Positions 62,054 through 64,000 of a stretch of 64,000 nucleotides of DNA are shown here, piece after piece. The stretch lies in the NCBI GenBank assembly GCA_002840165.1, contig PGZN01000001.1, positions 1 through 64,000 on the forward strand, read 5' to 3'. Both the position numbers and the translations under genes were made by a program. The stretch is from Firmicutes bacterium HGW-Firmicutes-8. Lineage in GTDB: Bacteria; Bacillota; Thermincolia; Thermincolales; UBA2595. The first letter of the stretch is position 1. Each line of letters begins with the position of its first letter. The notes below the pieces were generated by a model. That model searched no databases. It saw only the letters and a program-made list of their open reading frames with translations, and was not told the DNA's origin.

Positions 62054-64000
62054 TTACAGGATATCCTCAATGCTGCCTTCCATCTCCAGATATATCTCCT
62101 TGAGCCGTTCGACATTTTCTTCTGATGCGTTCCACATACCCCGCTGGTTAGCTTCAAGCAATCTTTCTGCTATATTATGTAAAGCCCATGGGTTAACTTC
62201 ACGCATCCAGTCAGCAGTATCCTTGTCGAAGGCATATCTTTCTGCGATACGGTCGTACATCCAGTCGTCAATTACATCGGTGGTTGCATCCCAGCCGAAG
62301 GTAATGTCAACCATTTTGGAAACCTCCATGGCGCCTTTATAGCCGTGGCGTTTCATGCCTTCCACCCACTTGGGATTGTTGATTCTGGCGCGCATTACCC
62401 GTGAAGCCTCCTCATGAATTGAAAGCGTCTCTATGTGATCGGTATCGGCTGTACAGGGGATATATGCCGGTTTCTGCTTACCACTGTGCGTAGTTATGGC
62501 TGAAACCAAGCCTCCAAAATAGTTGTAAAAATCATCGCTGTCGAGCATATCGCTTTCTCTTGCCGATACGTTCTTGACGGCTACGTTTGTCCTGGTCATT
62601 CTGCGGGCAAATACTTCGGGGACTTTTTCACCATGGAGTTTTTTTCCGTAAACGTGGCTGCCCCAATTTGTATATACCTGTCCTAAGTCGTTCACAGTCT
62701 GCCATTTTTTGCTGTTTACCACCTGATTGACGCCTGCCCCGTATGTGCCCGGAGGATCACCGAAGATGCGCATCGTCGAGCGTTCGAATGCCTGCTCACG
62801 CTCCATGCCCTGCTCCATAAGTTCAGCCACTTCCTCGCTTACGTGCTTGCGTACAAAATTAATATCGTGAGGTTCATCAAGCGATGCCACCAGATTGACC
62901 GCATCTTCTACTCTTTCTATTAAGTTGGGAAATGCATCCCTGAACAGACCAGTGATGCGAAGTGTCACGTCTATCCTGGGGCGCCCGAGTTCTTCCATCG
63001 GAATCACTTCCGCGCCCACAACCCGGTCACTGCTGCCCAGCCAAACCGGACGCACGCCAAGCAGATACAGGATCTCTGCAATATCGTCTCCGTAATTCCT
63101 CATCGCTTCCGTTGCCCAAACGAGTATAGCAACGCTTTCCGGGCAGCTTCCCTCATCTTTTATGTACCTTTCAATCAGTTGTTTCCCTAGAGTTTTACCA
63201 ACTTCCCATGCCGAGCGGGATGGCATTGCGCCCGGATCTACCGAATAGAAATTCCTGCCGGTAGGCAGAAGCCTGGCATTTCCTCTTGTGGGTTGTCCGG
63301 ACGGACCTGGGGGAATGAACTTGCCGTTTGTTCCGCCGATAAGATTATCCAATTCATCAGATATGCCCTGCACGCGTGGTTTAACAAAGGTGCATACGAA
63401 ATTGAGGCACTGCTTAAGACGCTTGGTGCTGTTTTTACTGTCGACTGCAAACCTCCCAATTATATCGCTTATAGTGGTGTCTTCAAAGTCCGTCTTTTCA
63501 AGTTCAAGAAAAATACGCCTGCCTATATCGTCCACCTCGGCAAGCAGGATTCCGTTTGATTTTCCATCATCCGTCATCTTTTCCGGTGCCGCCAGAAGCT
63601 CCTCAAAATCCAGGCCCAGCATATCACATATACCCTCACGCAGCGAAGCTACTTCGGCATTCCTTACACGAACCAGCATTTTCAGCATGTTTCTGAACCT
63701 ATCGCCTTCCGGAGGTTTTCCGAATATATGCAGCCCATCTGCTATCTCGCATGCCTGAATCTTGCTGGTCCAGGAATGAAGGCGTTCTATACAGCCGTCG
63801 ATATCGGAATCTGCCTCTTCCTGGGAAATACCGATGTCATCATTCAGCTTCATCCTGATCGCCAGATCCCAAATCTGTTTTTGTATAATCGGAAGCTTCT
63901 TCACATCAACCCTTTTTATATGGTAATACTGGCGCATCAACTCATCCATTTCGGTGAGCTCGTCATAAGTACCGCTCTCCACCATCGAAGGTACCATATA
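62054..64000 (-). CDS. cobN: CobN-like large chelatase subunit (cluster B), N-terminus beyond the window
   Basis: The C-terminal 648 or so residues are present; the frame continues past the right edge. Blocks shared with the cluster A CobN include [70 protein letters not shown] and [20 protein letters not shown]. It ends with [20 protein letters not shown]. No membrane anchor is at the C-terminus, so it is cytoplasmic. It heads the visible part of cluster B. Confidence 0.93.
   Translation of the reverse strand, partial: YMVPSMVESGTYDELTEMDELMRQYYHIKRVDVKKLPIIQKQIWDLAIRMKLNDDIGISQEEADSDIDGCIERLHSWTSKIQACEIADGLHIFGKPPEGDRFRNMLKMLVRVRNAEVASLREGICDMLGLDFEELLAAPEKMTDDGKSNGILLAEVDDIGRRIFLELEKTDFEDTTISDIIGRFAVDSKNSTKRLKQCLNFVCTFVKPRVQGISDELDNLIGGTNGKFIPPGPSGQPTRGNARLLPTGRNFYSVDPGAMPSRSAWEVGKTLGKQLIERYIKDEGSCPESVAILVWATEAMRNYGDDIAEILYLLGVRPVWLGSSDRVVGAEVIPMEELGRPRIDVTLRITGLFRDAFPNLIERVEDAVNLVASLDEPHDINFVRKHVSEEVAELMEQGMEREQAFERSTMRIFGDPPGTYGAGVNQVVNSKKWQTVNDLGQVYTNWGSHVYGKKLHGEKVPEVFARRMTRTNVAVKNVSARESDMLDSDDFYNYFGGLVSAITTHSGKQKPAYIPCTADTDHIETLSIHEEASRVMRARINNPKWVEGMKRHGYKGAMEVSKMVDITFGWDATTDVIDDWMYDRIAERYAFDKDTADWMREVNPWALHNIAERLLEANQRGMWNASEENVERLKEIYLEMEGSIEDIL

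Overview
The window reads as chromosome of a Gram-positive anaerobe of the Clostridia, most like the Desulfotomaculum/Pelotomaculum type (inference from gene content and protein character, not a database match). A housekeeping block (sigma A, DnaG, dGTPase, tRNAs) is followed by about 54 kb devoted almost entirely to metal, corrinoid or tetrapyrrole handling. Nearly all genes lie on the minus strand.

Layout. 1-2.2 kb: a prohibitin-like gene, three tRNAs (Asn, CAT, Glu) with a clear promoter, and two foldback sequences. 2.2-10.1 kb: rpoD, dnaG, a DUF188 gene, dgt, an FMN reductase, thpR, a NifX-like gene with a DUF134 gene remnant, and a membrane phosphoesterase. 10.4-17.1 kb: two ECF cobalt/nickel importers (nikMN-Q-O on plus, cbiM-N-Q-O-J on minus), the second behind a cobalamin riboswitch plus a further structured RNA. 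17.3-18.9 kb: yedE, a TusA-like gene and a DUF3343 gene. 18.9-19.9 kb: an orphan cobalamin riboswitch and a scrambled pseudogene. 19.9-27.5 kb: a secreted, membrane-anchored CobN-like protein with Ig-like repeats, an ExbB/TolQ-like channel, a DUF2149 partner and a DUF2162 membrane protein, behind a leader carrying a cobalamin riboswitch and two copies of the unassigned RNA. 27.4-37.9 kb: two FmdE-family genes and a nickel/peptide-type ABC importer operon with a methyltransferase, a GNAT protein, a Gate-domain membrane protein and a DUF4198 protein. 38.2-54.8 kb (cluster A): beta-propeller protein, ECF-S-like, EcfT and double EcfA proteins, CobN, ChlID, ChlI, SLH protein, and an ABC-2 ATPase and permease. 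55.4-64 kb (cluster B): CobN (cut by the window edge), ChlID, ABC-2 ATPase and permease, ChlI, nitrilase and CbiZ.

How the parts may work together. Three CobN homologues occur in one window. Two are cytoplasmic, each with its own ChlI and ChlID AAA+ subunits and its own ABC-2 exporter. The third is extracytoplasmic, cannot be reached by cytoplasmic AAA+ proteins, and sits with an ExbB/ExbD-like pair that could couple it to the proton-motive force. Cobalamin riboswitches and shared leader elements link these loci. The most notable findings are (1) the secreted CobN with a proton-channel motor, (2) a three-copy RNA with covarying stems and a built-in switching helix, found in tandem with cobalamin riboswitches, (3) two paralogous CobN-ChlID-exporter modules, and (4) duplicated promoter/leader regions and a recurring CCATGAAGG dyad in front of metal-uptake operons. 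The metal and substrate of the CobN systems cannot be read from sequence.
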